The position numbers and the translations under genes are program-made. A stretch of DNA of 64,000 bases, from assembly GCF_036967205.1 (NCBI RefSeq), contig NZ_CP146022.1, forward strand, positions 6,510,001-6,574,000, given 5' to 3'. Position 1 is the first letter of the stretch. Each line of letters opens with the position of its first letter. Source of the DNA: Streptomyces sp. Q6 (GTDB taxonomy: Bacteria; Actinomycetota; Actinomycetes; Streptomycetales; Streptomycetaceae). The notes beneath the pieces were generated by a model. The model did no database searches. It saw only the letters and a list, made by a program, of their open reading frames with translations, and had not been told where the DNA came from. Of this stretch, positions 49,647 to 58,863 are shown piece by piece.

Positions 49647-50771
49647 GTGAACACGCGTATGCGTCGTGCCGCCGTTGCTTTCTGCGCCACCGGTATGGCT
49701 GTGTCCCTCGCCGCTTGTGGCAGTGCCAAGGAGTCCGGCGACAAGGCCGACAGCTCCAAGTCGGCCGGCAAGAAGGGCGACGCCATCACCGTCGGCCTGC
49801 TCCTGCCGGAGAACCAGACGGCTCGCTACGAGAAGTTCGACAAGCCGATCATTGAGAAGCAGATATCGACGCTGACCAATGGCAAGGGCAAGGTCGAGTA
49901 CCTGAACGCCAAGCAGGACGCGACCGTCCAGTCGCAGCAGATCGACACGATGATCACCAAGAAGGTCGACGTGCTGATCCTGGACGCGGTCGACTACAAG
50001 GCCGTCGCGAGCGGCGTGAAGAAGGCCAAGGACGCGGACATCCCCGTCGTGGCCTACGACCGCCTCGCCCAGGGCCCGATCGCCGCCTACACCTCCTTCG
50101 ACAACCAGGAGGTCGGCAAGACGCAGGGTGAGGCCCTGCTGAAGGCCATGGGCGACGACGCCAAGCCCAGCAGCAAGATCGTCATGATGAACGGCGCGAT
50201 CACGGACCCGAACGCGGCCGACTTCAAGAAGGGCGCCCTCTCCGTCCTCAAGGGCAAGGTGGCCATCGCCAAGTCCTACGACACCAAGGAGTGGAAGCCG
50301 GAGAACGCCAACGCCAACATGGAAGGCGCCATCTCCGCGATCGGCAAGGACAAGATCAAGGGCGTCTACTCGGCCAACGACGGCATGGCCGGCGGTATCA
50401 TCACCGCCCTCAAGTCCGCCGGTCTGAGCAAGCTCCCGCCGGTCACCGGCCAGGACGCCGAGCTCGCCGGTGTGCAGCGCATCGTCACGGGCGACCAGAA
50501 CATGAGCGTGTTCAAGTCGTACCCGCAGGAGGCCGAGACCGTCGCCAAGATGGCCGTCTCGATCGCCAAGGACGGCAAGCTGGACAGCTCGCTGGCCACC
50601 GGCACCGTCGACAGCGACACCGACAAGGGCATCCCCTCGGTGATCGTCCCGGTCGTCTCCCTGACGCAGGACAACATCAAGGACACGGTCGTCAAGGAGG
50701 GCTACTACACCCTCGACGAGATCTGCACGCCGAAGTACAAGGCCGCGTGCGACAAGATCGGTCTGAAGTAA
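49647..50771 (+). CDS. xylF: XylF-like sugar-binding lipoprotein
   Basis: 374 residues from GTG 49647, after AGGGAGG. Lipoprotein signal with lipobox LAAC (Cys24) and a Ser/Lys linker. Periplasmic-binding-protein type 1 fold: ITVGLLLPENQTARYEKFDK, ILDAVDYKAVASGVKKAKDA, PVVAYDRLAQGPIAAYTSFD, GVYSANDGMAGGIITALKSA, PVTGQDAELAGVQRIVTGDQ. This ENQTARYE plus YDRL pattern is that of D-xylose binders. High, biased codon use predicts abundant protein. Followed by a 17-bp-stem hairpin before xylG, which would keep binding-protein mRNA in excess over the ATPase and permease. Confidence 0.88.
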   Translation: MNTRMRRAAVAFCATGMAVSLAACGSAKESGDKADSSKSAGKKGDAITVGLLLPENQTARYEKFDKPIIEKQISTLTNGKGKVEYLNAKQDATVQSQQIDTMITKKVDVLILDAVDYKAVASGVKKAKDADIPVVAYDRLAQGPIAAYTSFDNQEVGKTQGEALLKAMGDDAKPSSKIVMMNGAITDPNAADFKKGALSVLKGKVAIAKSYDTKEWKPENANANMEGAISAIGKDKIKGVYSANDGMAGGIITALKSAGLSKLPPVTGQDAELAGVQRIVTGDQNMSVFKSYPQEAETVAKMAVSIAKDGKLDSSLATGTVDSDTDKGIPSVIVPVVSLTQDNIKDTVVKEGYYTLDEICTPKYKAACDKIGLK

Positions 50772-50855
50772 CCGTAGGAACCCCTCCGGGAGTCTCCACT
50801 CCCTCTCGCTGTACGGGACTTGCGCACCACTCGAAGTAGCGCTCCCGTGTAAGCA

Positions 50856-50911
50856 CGTCCGGCGCCCCGCCGCCGACAGCCCCGCAAAGCTCAACGGCGG
50901 GGCGCCGGACG
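50856..50911 (+). terminator. intra-operon hairpin between xylF and xylG
   Basis: Seventeen perfect base pairs: 50856-50872 (CGTCCGGCGCCCCGCCG) with 50895-50911, loop 22 nt. In a position typical for partial termination/mRNA stabilisation after a binding-protein gene. Confidence 0.8.
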
Positions 50912-50987
50912 GAAGTCACTCCCCTCCAGTCTTCTCTGTTCAACCTCCCGCCGGGTCAGGCCTTTGGCGGCGAAGGAGATGGTTCAC

Positions 50988-51770
50988 GTGTCCGCTACGC
51001 CCGTGTTGGCGTTGCGCGGGGTCTCCAAGCGATTCGGTGCCGTCCAGGTGCTCACCGACGTAGAGCTTGAGGTCCACGCCGGTGAGGTGGTCGCCCTCGT
51101 CGGCGACAACGGCGCCGGAAAGTCCACCCTGGTCAAGACGATCGCCGGTGTGCACCCCATCGATGACGGTGTCATCGAGTGGCAGGGCAAGACCGTCGCG
51201 GTCAACAAGCCGCACGACGCCCAGAACCTGGGTGTCGCGACGGTCTACCAGGACCTCGCCCTGTGCGACAACATCGATGTCGTCGGCAACCTCTTCCTGG
51301 GCCGCGAGATCAAGAAGCGCGGCGTCCTCGACGAGGTCGAGATGGAGCGCCGGTCGCGGGAGCTGCTCGACACGCTGTCGATCCGCATCCCCAGCGTCCG
51401 CATCCCGGTCGCCTCGCTCTCCGGCGGTCAGCGCCAGGTCGTGGCCATCGCCCGCTCGATGCTCGGCGAGCCCAAGCTGGTCATCCTCGACGAGCCCACC
51501 GCCGCCCTCGGCGTCGAGCAGACCGCCCAGGTCCTCGACCTCGTCGAGCGGCTGCGCGAGCGCGGTCACGCGGTCATCCTCATCAGCCACAACATGGCCG
51601 ATGTGAAGGCCGTCGCGGACAAGGTCGCGGTCCTGCGCCTCGGCCGCAACAACGGCGTGTTCGATGTCAAGAGCACGTCCAACGAAGAGATCATCTCCGC
51701 CATCACCGGCGCCACGGACAACGCCGTGACCCGTCGTGCGGCGCGCACCAACGCGGAGGCTCAGAAGTGA
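50988..51770 (+). CDS. xylG: sugar ABC transporter ATPase, single-domain (XylG-like)
   Basis: 260 residues from GTG 50988, nine bases after GAAGGAG (ATG 50979 would overlap that site). One ABC domain: Walker A GDNGAGKS at 39-46, signature SLSGGQRQVVAIARSM, Walker B LVILDEPTAALG, switch His in LISHNMADVKAVAD. The E. coli XylG/RbsA class has two fused ABC domains (about 500 residues); this half-size form must dimerise, as in the FrcA-type systems common in actinobacteria. Overlaps xylH by 4 nt. Confidence 0.9.
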   Translation: MSATPVLALRGVSKRFGAVQVLTDVELEVHAGEVVALVGDNGAGKSTLVKTIAGVHPIDDGVIEWQGKTVAVNKPHDAQNLGVATVYQDLALCDNIDVVGNLFLGREIKKRGVLDEVEMERRSRELLDTLSIRIPSVRIPVASLSGGQRQVVAIARSMLGEPKLVILDEPTAALGVEQTAQVLDLVERLRERGHAVILISHNMADVKAVADKVAVLRLGRNNGVFDVKSTSNEEIISAITGATDNAVTRRAARTNAEAQK

Positions 51771-53056
51771 GCATCGACAAGACGGACCAGTCACAGCCCC
51801 AGGTGGACGCCGCTCCCGCGGCGGCCGGCGCGGCGGTCGCCGCCGTCGACCCCCGCCTCTTGGTGCGCGAGCAGGGGTTCGCCGGATACGTCGGCGAGTT
51901 CAAGCGCAAGATCAAGGGGGGTGACCTCGGTGCGATACCCGTGGTCATCGGCCTGATCGTCATCTGCGCGATCTTCCAGAGCCTCAACTCGGCGTTCCTC
52001 GGCGCGGAGAACCTGAACAACATCTTCGTCGCCATGGTGGCCACCGGCATGATGTCGGTCGGCATCATCTTCGTGCTGCTGCTCGGCGAGATCGACCTGT
52101 CGGTCGGCTCCGTCTCCGGTGTCTCCTCGGCGATCACCGCGGTACTGAGCGTCACGCACGGCGTGAACGAGTGGCTCGCCGTCCTCGTCTCACTCGCCGC
52201 GGGCGCGCTCATCGGTGCCCTGCACGGCTTCTTCTTCGCCCGGATCGGCGCCCCCGCGTTCGCCGTGACCCTGGCGGGCCTGCTGTTCTGGAACGGCTTC
52301 ATGCTCCAGATCCTGGGCTCCAACGGCACGATCAACATCGACAGCGACGGTGTGGTCGGCAAGCTCACCTCGTACTACTTCACGGACGTCGCCGCCGCCT
52401 ACGCCCTGGCCGTCGTGGCCGTGGCCGGGTACTTCCTGTCCGCGTTCCTGGGCAACCGGCGGCGCGAGGCCGCGGGCATCCCGTCCCGCCCGCTGAGCGA
52501 CATCGTGATGCGTACGGTGCTCCTCGCGGTCGCCGTGTTCGCCGTGGCGATCATGTTCAACCAGTACAAGGGCCTGCCCCTCGCGGTGCTGCTCTTCGCG
52601 ATCGTCCTCGTCGGCAGCGACTTCGTGCTGCGCCGTACCTCGTACGGCCGCAAGATCTTCGCGCTCGGCGGCAGCGTCGAGGCGTCCCGCCGCGCGGGCA
52701 TCAACGTCACGGCGATCCGCGTCTCGGTCTTCGCCATCGCGGGCCTGTTCGCGGCGGTCGGCGGTCTCTTCTGGGCCTCCAAGATCGCGGCGGCCAACCA
52801 GAGCGCCGGCGCCGGTGACCTCCTGATGAACGTCATCGCCGCGGCCGTCATCGGCGGCACCAGCCTCTTCGGCGGCCGGGGCCGCACCTGGAACGCGCTG
52901 CTCGGTGTGCTGGTGATCACCTCGATCCAGTACGGCCTCGCGCTCCAGGGCATCGCGACGCCGATCCAGTACATGATCACCGGTGGTGTGCTCCTCGCCA
53001 CGGTCGTCATCGACTCGATCACCCGCAAGACCCAGAAGTCGGCCGGCCGCGCCTGA
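51767..53056 (+). CDS. xylH: XylH-like sugar ABC permease
   Basis: 429 residues from GTG 51767. Cytoplasmic Ala/Gln-rich start, then about ten membrane segments: AIPVVIGLIVICAIFQSLNS, IFVLLLGEIDLSVGSVSGVS (family motif LLLGEIDLSVGS), APAFAVTLAGLLFWNG, FALGGSVEASRRAGINV and VIGGTSLFGGRGRTWNALLG near the C-terminus. RbsC/XylH family (BPD_transp_2). It forms the channel used with xylF and xylG. Ends with a strong terminator. Confidence 0.9.
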   Translation: MSIDKTDQSQPQVDAAPAAAGAAVAAVDPRLLVREQGFAGYVGEFKRKIKGGDLGAIPVVIGLIVICAIFQSLNSAFLGAENLNNIFVAMVATGMMSVGIIFVLLLGEIDLSVGSVSGVSSAITAVLSVTHGVNEWLAVLVSLAAGALIGALHGFFFARIGAPAFAVTLAGLLFWNGFMLQILGSNGTINIDSDGVVGKLTSYYFTDVAAAYALAVVAVAGYFLSAFLGNRRREAAGIPSRPLSDIVMRTVLLAVAVFAVAIMFNQYKGLPLAVLLFAIVLVGSDFVLRRTSYGRKIFALGGSVEASRRAGINVTAIRVSVFAIAGLFAAVGGLFWASKIAAANQSAGAGDLLMNVIAAAVIGGTSLFGGRGRTWNALLGVLVITSIQYGLALQGIATPIQYMITGGVLLATVVIDSITRKTQKSAGRA

Positions 53057-53084
53057 CGGCTGCCGGACCCCTTCTGGCCTCGAC

Positions 53085-53124
53085 TGACTGTGCCCGGCGT
53101 CAACGGTGACGCCGGGCACAGTCA
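53085..53124. terminator. terminator after xylFGH
   Basis: TGACTGTGCCCGGCGTCA and TGACGCCGGGCACAGTCA form a perfect 18-bp stem with loop ACGG, 28 bases after the xylH stop. Confidence 0.9.
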
Positions 53125-53239
53125 TGCTCCGAACGCACAGCCCGCCCGCCGCTCGCGGCGGCGGAACATTAGACTCGACAGACCCGGCAAGCTCGAACAG
53201 CTCAGCCAGCTTTAACAGCTCTATTGCAAGGAGGCACGG

Positions 53240-55165
53240 GTGCCGCTGCTGACCCGCATCACGGGACCGCGCGATCTGGACCGGCTCAGCCTGGAGCAGC
53301 TGGACCAGCTGGCAGGAGAGGTCCGGACGTTCCTCGTCGACGCGGTCTCCAAGACCGGCGGCCACCTCGGCCCCAACCTCGGCGTCGTCGAGCTGACGAT
53401 CGCCCTGCACCGCGTCTTCGAGTCGCCCAAGGACAAGGTCCTGTGGGACACCGGCCACCAGTCCTACGTGCACAAGCTGCTCACCGGCCGGCAGGACTTC
53501 TCCAAGCTGAAGATGAAGGGCGGCCTCTCCGGCTACCCGTCGCAGGCGGAGTCCGAGCACGACGTGATCGAGAACTCGCACGCGTCCACCGTCCTCGGCT
53601 GGGCCGACGGCATCGCCAAGGCCAACGAGGTCCAGGGCCGGGACGACCACGTCGTCGCCGTCATCGGTGACGGCGCGCTGACCGGCGGCATGGCCTGGGA
53701 GGCGCTGAACAACATCGCGGCCGCCAAGGACCGCCCCCTGGTCATCGTCGTGAACGACAACGAGCGCTCGTACGCCCCGACCATCGGCGGCCTCGCCAAC
53801 CACCTGGCCACCCTGCGCACCACGGACGGCTACGAGCGCTTCCTGGCCCGCGGCAAGGACCTCCTGGAGCGCACGCCCGTCGTCGGCAAGCCGCTGTACG
53901 AGACGCTGCACGGCGCCAAGAAGGGCCTCAAGGACTTCATCGCCCCGCAGGGCATGTTCGAGGACCTCGGCCTGAAGTACGTCGGCCCGATCGACGGCCA
54001 CGACATCGAGGCCCTGGAGTCGGCGCTGACCCGCGCCAAGCGCTTCGGCGGCCCGGTGATCGTCCACTGCCTCACCGAGAAGGGCCGCGGCTACACCCCC
54101 GCCCTCCAGGACGAGGCGGACCGCTTCCACGGCATCGGCCCGATCCACCCCGACACCGGCCTGCCGATCAAGGCCTCCGGCGCCGACTGGACCTCGGTCT
54201 TCGGTGACGAGATGGTCCGCCTCGGCCAGGAGCGCGAGGACATCGTCGCGATCACCGCCGCGATGCTCCAGCCGGTCGGCCTGAAGAAGTTCGCCGACGC
54301 CTTCCCGGACCGCGTCTACGACGTCGGCATCGCGGAGCAGCACGGCGCCACGTCGGCCGCCGGCCTCGCCGCGGGCGGCCTGCACCCGGTCTTCGCCGTC
54401 TACGCCACGTTCCTCAACCGCGCCTTCGACCAGCTCCTCATGGACGTGGCGCTGCACAAGTGCGGAGTCACCTTCGTCCTGGACCGGGCCGGCATCACCG
54501 GCACCGACGGCGCCTCGCACAACGGCATGTGGGACATGTCGATCCTCCAGGTCGTCCCCGGCCTGCGGATCGCCGCGCCGCGCGACGCCGACCAGGTCCG
54601 CGCCCAGCTGCGCGAGGCGGTCGAGGTCTCCGACGCCCCGACGGTCGTCCGCTATTCCAAGGGCGCGGTCGGCCCGGCGGTCGAGGCCGTCGGCAAGGTC
54701 GGCGGCATGGACGTCCTGCGCAAGCCGGCCACCGAGGACCGCCCCGACGTCCTGCTGGTCTCGGTCGGCGCCCTGGCCCCCATGTGCCTGGAGATCGCGG
54801 ACCTGCTCGACAAGCAGGGCATCACGACGACCGTCGTCGACCCGCGCTGGGTCAAGCCGGTCGACGAGGCGATGGCCCCGCTGGCCGAGCGCCACCGCGT
54901 CGTCGTCACGGTGGAGGACAACTCCCGCGTGGGCGGCGTCGGTTCGGCCGTCTCCCAGGCCCTGCGCGACGCGGGCGTCGACGTCCCGCTGCGCGACTTC
55001 GGCATCCCGCCGCGCTTCCTCGACCACGCCTCCCGCAAGGAGGTCATGGCGGAGATCGGCCTGACGGCCCCGGACATCGCCCGCCAGGTCACGGGCCTGG
55101 TGGCGAAGCTGGACGGCCGCGTCGAGCGCGCCACGGCCCAGGAGATGGAACCGGCCCGCGACTAG
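53240..55165 (+). CDS. dxs: 1-deoxy-D-xylulose-5-phosphate synthase
   Basis: 641 residues from GTG 53240 behind AAGGAGG. First step of the non-mevalonate isoprenoid route: pyruvate plus glyceraldehyde 3-phosphate to DXP with thiamine diphosphate. TPP features: [43 protein letters not shown]; transketolase centre [20 protein letters not shown] with the catalytic Glu; [26 protein letters not shown] near 53171 is a likely -10. Streptomyces often have two dxs genes; this one stands alone, not in a terpene cluster. Its stop codon TAG is formed by one CTAG flank of the MITE-like inverted repeat that follows. Confidence 0.95.
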   Translation: MPLLTRITGPRDLDRLSLEQLDQLAGEVRTFLVDAVSKTGGHLGPNLGVVELTIALHRVFESPKDKVLWDTGHQSYVHKLLTGRQDFSKLKMKGGLSGYPSQAESEHDVIENSHASTVLGWADGIAKANEVQGRDDHVVAVIGDGALTGGMAWEALNNIAAAKDRPLVIVVNDNERSYAPTIGGLANHLATLRTTDGYERFLARGKDLLERTPVVGKPLYETLHGAKKGLKDFIAPQGMFEDLGLKYVGPIDGHDIEALESALTRAKRFGGPVIVHCLTEKGRGYTPALQDEADRFHGIGPIHPDTGLPIKASGADWTSVFGDEMVRLGQEREDIVAITAAMLQPVGLKKFADAFPDRVYDVGIAEQHGATSAAGLAAGGLHPVFAVYATFLNRAFDQLLMDVALHKCGVTFVLDRAGITGTDGASHNGMWDMSILQVVPGLRIAAPRDADQVRAQLREAVEVSDAPTVVRYSKGAVGPAVEAVGKVGGMDVLRKPATEDRPDVLLVSVGALAPMCLEIADLLDKQGITTTVVDPRWVKPVDEAMAPLAERHRVVVTVEDNSRVGGVGSAVSQALRDAGVDVPLRDFGIPPRFLDHASRKEVMAEIGLTAPDIARQVTGLVAKLDGRVERATAQEMEPARD

Positions 55166-55227
55166 GCCTGTCTCCCAGATCCCTCCGTCCGCCCGAAGGG
55201 CGGGAGAGATCTGGGAGACAGGCCTAG
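55162..55227. mobile_element. 66-bp inverted repeat with CTAG flanks, MITE-like
   Basis: Twenty perfect base pairs: CTAGGCCTGTCTCCCAGATC at 55162-55181 and its complement at 55208-55227, with an inner stem around CCGCCC-GAA-GGGCGG. The outermost CTAG on each side could be a target duplication, leaving a 58-bp core (55166-55223). CTAG fits the YTAR target of IS5-type elements. A separate terminator follows at 55244, so this one looks superfluous as a terminator. A plain terminator is the main alternative. Confidence 0.5.
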
Positions 55228-55243
55228 GGCACCCACCCCGATT

Positions 55244-55278
55244 CCGGCCGGACTCACCCAAGAGGTGGGTCCGGCCGG
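55244..55278 (+). terminator. dxs terminator
   Basis: CCGGCCGGACTCACCC and GGTGGGTCCGGCCGG form a 15-bp stem with one mismatch and loop AAGA. Confidence 0.85.
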
Positions 55279-55372
55279 TCTCGTTCGCGTGAACCTGGAG
55301 GACTGACCGGCCCGCCGGAGGCAACTCGTCTCGATCATGTCGAGGACGACGAAGCCAAACGGAGGTACGCCG

Positions 55373-56902
55373 GTGACCACCCAGTCAGACCCAGAAGCGG
55401 AGCGCACCCGCACGGGGCTGTTCCGTACGAAATCCATCGAGCAGTCCATCCGGGACACCGAGGAGCCCGAGCACCAGCTCAAGAAGTCGCTGTCGGCGCT
55501 CGATCTGACCGTGTTCGGCGTCGGCGTCGTCATCGGCTCGGGCATCTTCGTCATCACCGGAACGGCGGCCACCGAGTACGCCGGTCCGGCCGTGACCATC
55601 TCCTTCGTCGTCGCCGCCGTGGTCTGCGCCCTCGCGGCCCTGTGCTACGCGGAGTTCGCCTCCACGGTCCCGGTCGCCGGATCCGCGTACACCTTCGCGT
55701 TCGCCTCGCTCGGCGAGTTCCCCGCCTGGATCATCGGCTGGGACCTCATCCTCGAACTCGCCCTGGGCTGCGCCACCGTGGCGGTCGGCTGGGCGGGCTA
55801 CGTGCAGTCCCTGCTGGACAGTTGGGGCATCCCGCTGCCGGAGGCCCTGCGCGGGCCGAGCTCGCACACCAGCGGCTTCAGCTTCAACATCGCCGCGTTC
55901 CTGCTCGTCCTCGCCGTGATGACGGTCGTCGTCCTCGGTATGAAGCTGTCCGCGTGGGTCACCTCCGTCGTCGTCGCCATCAAGGTGACCGTCGTGCTCA
56001 TCGTGATCGCCGTCGGCGCCTTTTTGATCAACGGCTCGAACTACTCGCCGTTCATCCCGCCGGCCCAGGACACCGAGGGCGGCACCGGACTGAGCGCCAC
56101 CCTCCTGGAGGCCATCGCCGGCTTCACCCCGTCCAGCTTCGGCGTGATGGGCATCTTCACGGCCGCGGCGGTGGTCTTCTTCGCGTACATCGGCTTCGAC
56201 GTCGTCGCCACGGCCGCCGAGGAGACCCGCAACCCGCAGAAGGACGTCCCGCGCGGCATCCTCGGCTCGCTCGCCATCTGCACGGTCCTGTACTGCGCCG
56301 TCGCCGTCGTCGTCACCGGCATGCAGAACTACAAGGACCTCGACCCGAGCGCCCCGCTCGCCGAGGCGTTCAAGGCGGTCGGCCACCCGTTCTGGGCGGG
56401 CGTCATCTCCTTCGGCGCGGTCGTCGGCCTCACCGTCGTCTGCATGATCCTGCTGCTCGGCCAGAGCCGGGTGTTCTTCGCGATGAGCCGCGACGGCCTG
56501 CTGCCGCCGGTCTTCAGCGCGGTGCACCCAAAGTTCCGCACGCCGTACCGCTCCACGATCATCCTCGGCTTCGTGACCGCTCTGGTGGCCGGCTTCATCT
56601 CCCTCGAGGAGCTCTCCAAGCTGGTCAACATCGGCACCCTCTTCGCCTTCGTGGTCGTCGCCCTCGGCGTGCTCATCCTGCGCCGCACGCGCCCCGACCT
56701 GCCGCGCGGCTTCAAGGCCCCGTGGGTCCCCGTCCTGCCGGTCGCCTCGGTCGCCTGCTCGGTGTGGCTGATGCTCAACCTGTCGGTGGAGACCTGGCTG
56801 CGGTTCGCGATCTGGATGGTCATCGGCGTCGTCCTCTACTTCCTGTACGGCCGCCGCCACAGCCGCGCGGCCGCGGGCAACGCCACCGGCAACTCCCAGT
56901 AA
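55373..56902 (+). CDS. APC-superfamily amino-acid permease, second CAT-type paralogue
   Basis: 509 residues from GTG 55373 (GGAGGTA eight bases upstream); ATG 55337 would add 12 residues without a site. LTVFGVGVVIGSGIFVITGT is the G-x-G-x-G-I-F loop; YCAVAVVVTGMQNYKDLDPS, FFAYIGFDVVATAAEETRNP and LLGQSRVFFAMSRDGLLPP are CAT-family marks shared with the 11666 permease, which is its relative within the window. About twelve membrane segments. Substrate probably a basic or neutral amino acid; no amino-acid gene is adjacent. Confidence 0.88.
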   Translation: MTTQSDPEAERTRTGLFRTKSIEQSIRDTEEPEHQLKKSLSALDLTVFGVGVVIGSGIFVITGTAATEYAGPAVTISFVVAAVVCALAALCYAEFASTVPVAGSAYTFAFASLGEFPAWIIGWDLILELALGCATVAVGWAGYVQSLLDSWGIPLPEALRGPSSHTSGFSFNIAAFLLVLAVMTVVVLGMKLSAWVTSVVVAIKVTVVLIVIAVGAFLINGSNYSPFIPPAQDTEGGTGLSATLLEAIAGFTPSSFGVMGIFTAAAVVFFAYIGFDVVATAAEETRNPQKDVPRGILGSLAICTVLYCAVAVVVTGMQNYKDLDPSAPLAEAFKAVGHPFWAGVISFGAVVGLTVVCMILLLGQSRVFFAMSRDGLLPPVFSAVHPKFRTPYRSTIILGFVTALVAGFISLEELSKLVNIGTLFAFVVVALGVLILRRTRPDLPRGFKAPWVPVLPVASVACSVWLMLNLSVETWLRFAIWMVIGVVLYFLYGRRHSRAAAGNATGNSQ

Positions 56903-56928
56903 TCGCACACCGATCCGGCTTCGCCACC

Positions 56929-56970
56929 CCGGCCCCGTATGTCCCGTTTAGACGGGAAGTGCGGGGCCGG
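56929..56970. terminator. nested hairpin after the permease
   Basis: CCGGCCCCG (56929-56937) pairs with CGGGGCCGG (56962-56970); inside, CCCGT pairs with ACGGG. It directly abuts the next -10 element, TAGTTT. Confidence 0.75.
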
Positions 56971-56984
56971 ATAGTTTGGCGCCC

Positions 56985-58448
56985 ATGCTCACCGAGGCGC
57001 CGCCGTCACTACCGTACGTATCCGAAGACCGCGGGGTGGCCGCCACCTCGGACCTCGCCTACTGGGGACGCCTGCTCCCGCTCCTCGCCGCCCTGGCCTG
57101 CGTCACCCGCGCCCCCTCCTTCCGTCCCCGCCTCTGGAACCCCGACGAGGGCTATCTCGCCGTCCAGGCGCGGATGTTGGCGCACGGCGGCACGCTCTAC
57201 GAGACGGTCGTCGACCGTAAACCCCCGCTCGTCCCCTGGCTGTACGAGGCGGCGTTCGCGCTCTTCGGCTCCGACTCGCTCACCCCGCTGCGGCTGTGCG
57301 CGATCGGGGCGCAGCTGGCGACCGCCGTCCTGCTCGCCTCCCTCGCCCGCCGCCGCTGGGGCGACGCGGCGGGCCGCACGGCGGGGGCGCTGTCCCTGCT
57401 CATCTCCGTCGGCCTCAACCCGGAGGACGCGCAGGCCGCCACGTTCGAGGTGTTCATACTGCCGTGGACGGCGGCGGCGATGTGGTGCGCGGACCGCCGC
57501 CGCTGGGGCCTGTGCGGCCTCGCGATCGCCGGGGCGTTCCTGGCCAAGCAGACCGGGGGAGCGGTGCTCGTCCCGGCCCTGTGGATGCTGTGGCGGTGCG
57601 CCGCGCCGCGAAGTGGCCTGACACGCCTGTCGGTCGGCGCGATCGCCCCCGTACTGGCCGTGGCCCTCGCCACGAACCCGGCGGGCTTCCTCTTCTGGAC
57701 GGTGACCGGCTCCGGCGCCTACGCGTCCTTCACCGGCTCCGAACTCCACGTCCTCGTACGAGGATTGACGAACGCGGCGATCCTCGCGGCGGCCTGCGCG
57801 GGCATCATCCCGCCGGTCGTGCGCGTCCTGCGCATCGCCCGCACGGGCAGCACGGACCTGTGGCTCTGGCTGGCGTCGTCCGGTGCGGCGGTCCTCCTCG
57901 GCTTCCACTTCTTCGGCCACTACTTCCTCCAACTCACCCCACCCCTCGCGCTCTTGGGCACGGCGGCACTCCAGATCCTCCCGCGCGAGCGCATGGTGGA
58001 CGCCCTCCTCGCCTCCACCTGCTGCTGCGCCCTGTTCCTGACGTGGGGCCTGCTGGCCCCCCGCCCCGAACTCGCCCACGCCGAACGCGTCGCGGCGACC
58101 CTCCGCACCCACACGTCCCCGGACGACCGCGTCCTGGTCTGGGGCATGCACCCGGAAACGTACTGGCTCTCCGCCCGCGAACCGGCGAGCCGCTTCCTCA
58201 CGGCGGGCCTCCTGACGAACTACAGCGGGGGGCGGGACGGGCCTCAGGTGGGGGAGAAGTGGGGGGTGGAGGGGGCGTGGCCCACGTTCCGCGCCGAGTT
58301 CGCCGAGCGTCCCCCCGCGGTCGTGGTGGACGACTCGCGGGGGGCGCCCTACCGGGTGGAGCGGGTGGGGTCGCTGCGGCGGATGCTGGCGGGGTACGAG
58401 GCGGTCGGGACCGTGGACGGGGCCGTGGTGTACGCGCGACGGGGGTGA
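56985..58448 (+). CDS. GT39/ArnT-like membrane glycosyltransferase
   Basis: 487 residues from ATG 56985; TAGTTT seven bases upstream and no Shine-Dalgarno point to a leaderless message. About ten membrane segments. Early D54-E55 in RLWNPDEGYLAVQARMLAHG and VDRKPPLVPWLYEAAFALFG are the first-loop motifs of the PMT/GT39 and ArnT clan, which take a sugar from a polyprenyl-phosphate donor and transfer it outside the membrane. The extracellular C-terminal part has WGMHPETYWLSAREPASRF. Acceptor may be protein or cell-wall polymer; unknown. The last ~80 bases of its gene have an unusual G-run on the plus strand. Confidence 0.78.
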   Translation: MLTEAPPSLPYVSEDRGVAATSDLAYWGRLLPLLAALACVTRAPSFRPRLWNPDEGYLAVQARMLAHGGTLYETVVDRKPPLVPWLYEAAFALFGSDSLTPLRLCAIGAQLATAVLLASLARRRWGDAAGRTAGALSLLISVGLNPEDAQAATFEVFILPWTAAAMWCADRRRWGLCGLAIAGAFLAKQTGGAVLVPALWMLWRCAAPRSGLTRLSVGAIAPVLAVALATNPAGFLFWTVTGSGAYASFTGSELHVLVRGLTNAAILAAACAGIIPPVVRVLRIARTGSTDLWLWLASSGAAVLLGFHFFGHYFLQLTPPLALLGTAALQILPRERMVDALLASTCCCALFLTWGLLAPRPELAHAERVAATLRTHTSPDDRVLVWGMHPETYWLSAREPASRFLTAGLLTNYSGGRDGPQVGEKWGVEGAWPTFRAEFAERPPAVVVDDSRGAPYRVERVGSLRRMLAGYEAVGTVDGAVVYARRG

Positions 58449-58461
58449 GCCCTCACCGTGG

Positions 58462-58812
58462 CTATGGATACACCGTTCGCGGGCCCACGCATGTGGCACC
58501 CAACTCCTCCACCCTGCGCCGCAGTTCACGATCGGCCGTGACCACCACGCACGGCCCCTGCGCGGCCGCGGCCACCGCCACGATGTGGTCGTCTCCCTCG
58601 CCCGGAGCGTCCTCGACGCGGACACCCGGAACCGACTCCACGCCGCGTGCCCGGCCCTCGACGACCAGGACGACGTCCTCGTCCGGGTGCAGCGCGGCAT
58701 ACTCGGTGAGACGGTCGCGCAGTCGTACGGCCGCGGCGCGACGGTCGCGCCACCAGCCGTCGGGGACGGAACCGACGACGTTCGCGCCGTCCACCACCAG
58801 CAGTCCGTTCAT
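58462..58812 (-). CDS. NYN (PIN-like) domain protein
   Basis: 116 residues from ATG 58812. LLVVDGANVVGSVPDGWWRD has the first catalytic Asp (about 8) and N of the NYN fold; VLVVEGRARGVES, EGDDHIVAVAAAA (second acidic patch, DD) and VVTADRELRRRVEEL (third Asp) complete it. Such small single-domain NYN proteins are predicted Mg2+-dependent RNases, often acting in RNA processing or as toxin-like nucleases; no antitoxin gene is adjacent. Convergent with the GT39 gene, divergent from the first beta-propeller gene. Confidence 0.85.
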   Translation of the reverse strand: MNGLLVVDGANVVGSVPDGWWRDRRAAAVRLRDRLTEYAALHPDEDVVLVVEGRARGVESVPGVRVEDAPGEGDDHIVAVAAAAQGPCVVVTADRELRRRVEELGATCVGPRTVYP

Positions 58813-58863
58813 GCGGCCAGGGTCGCACGTGGCCTCGCCGGACACCCGCTTAAGGTGGGGCAC

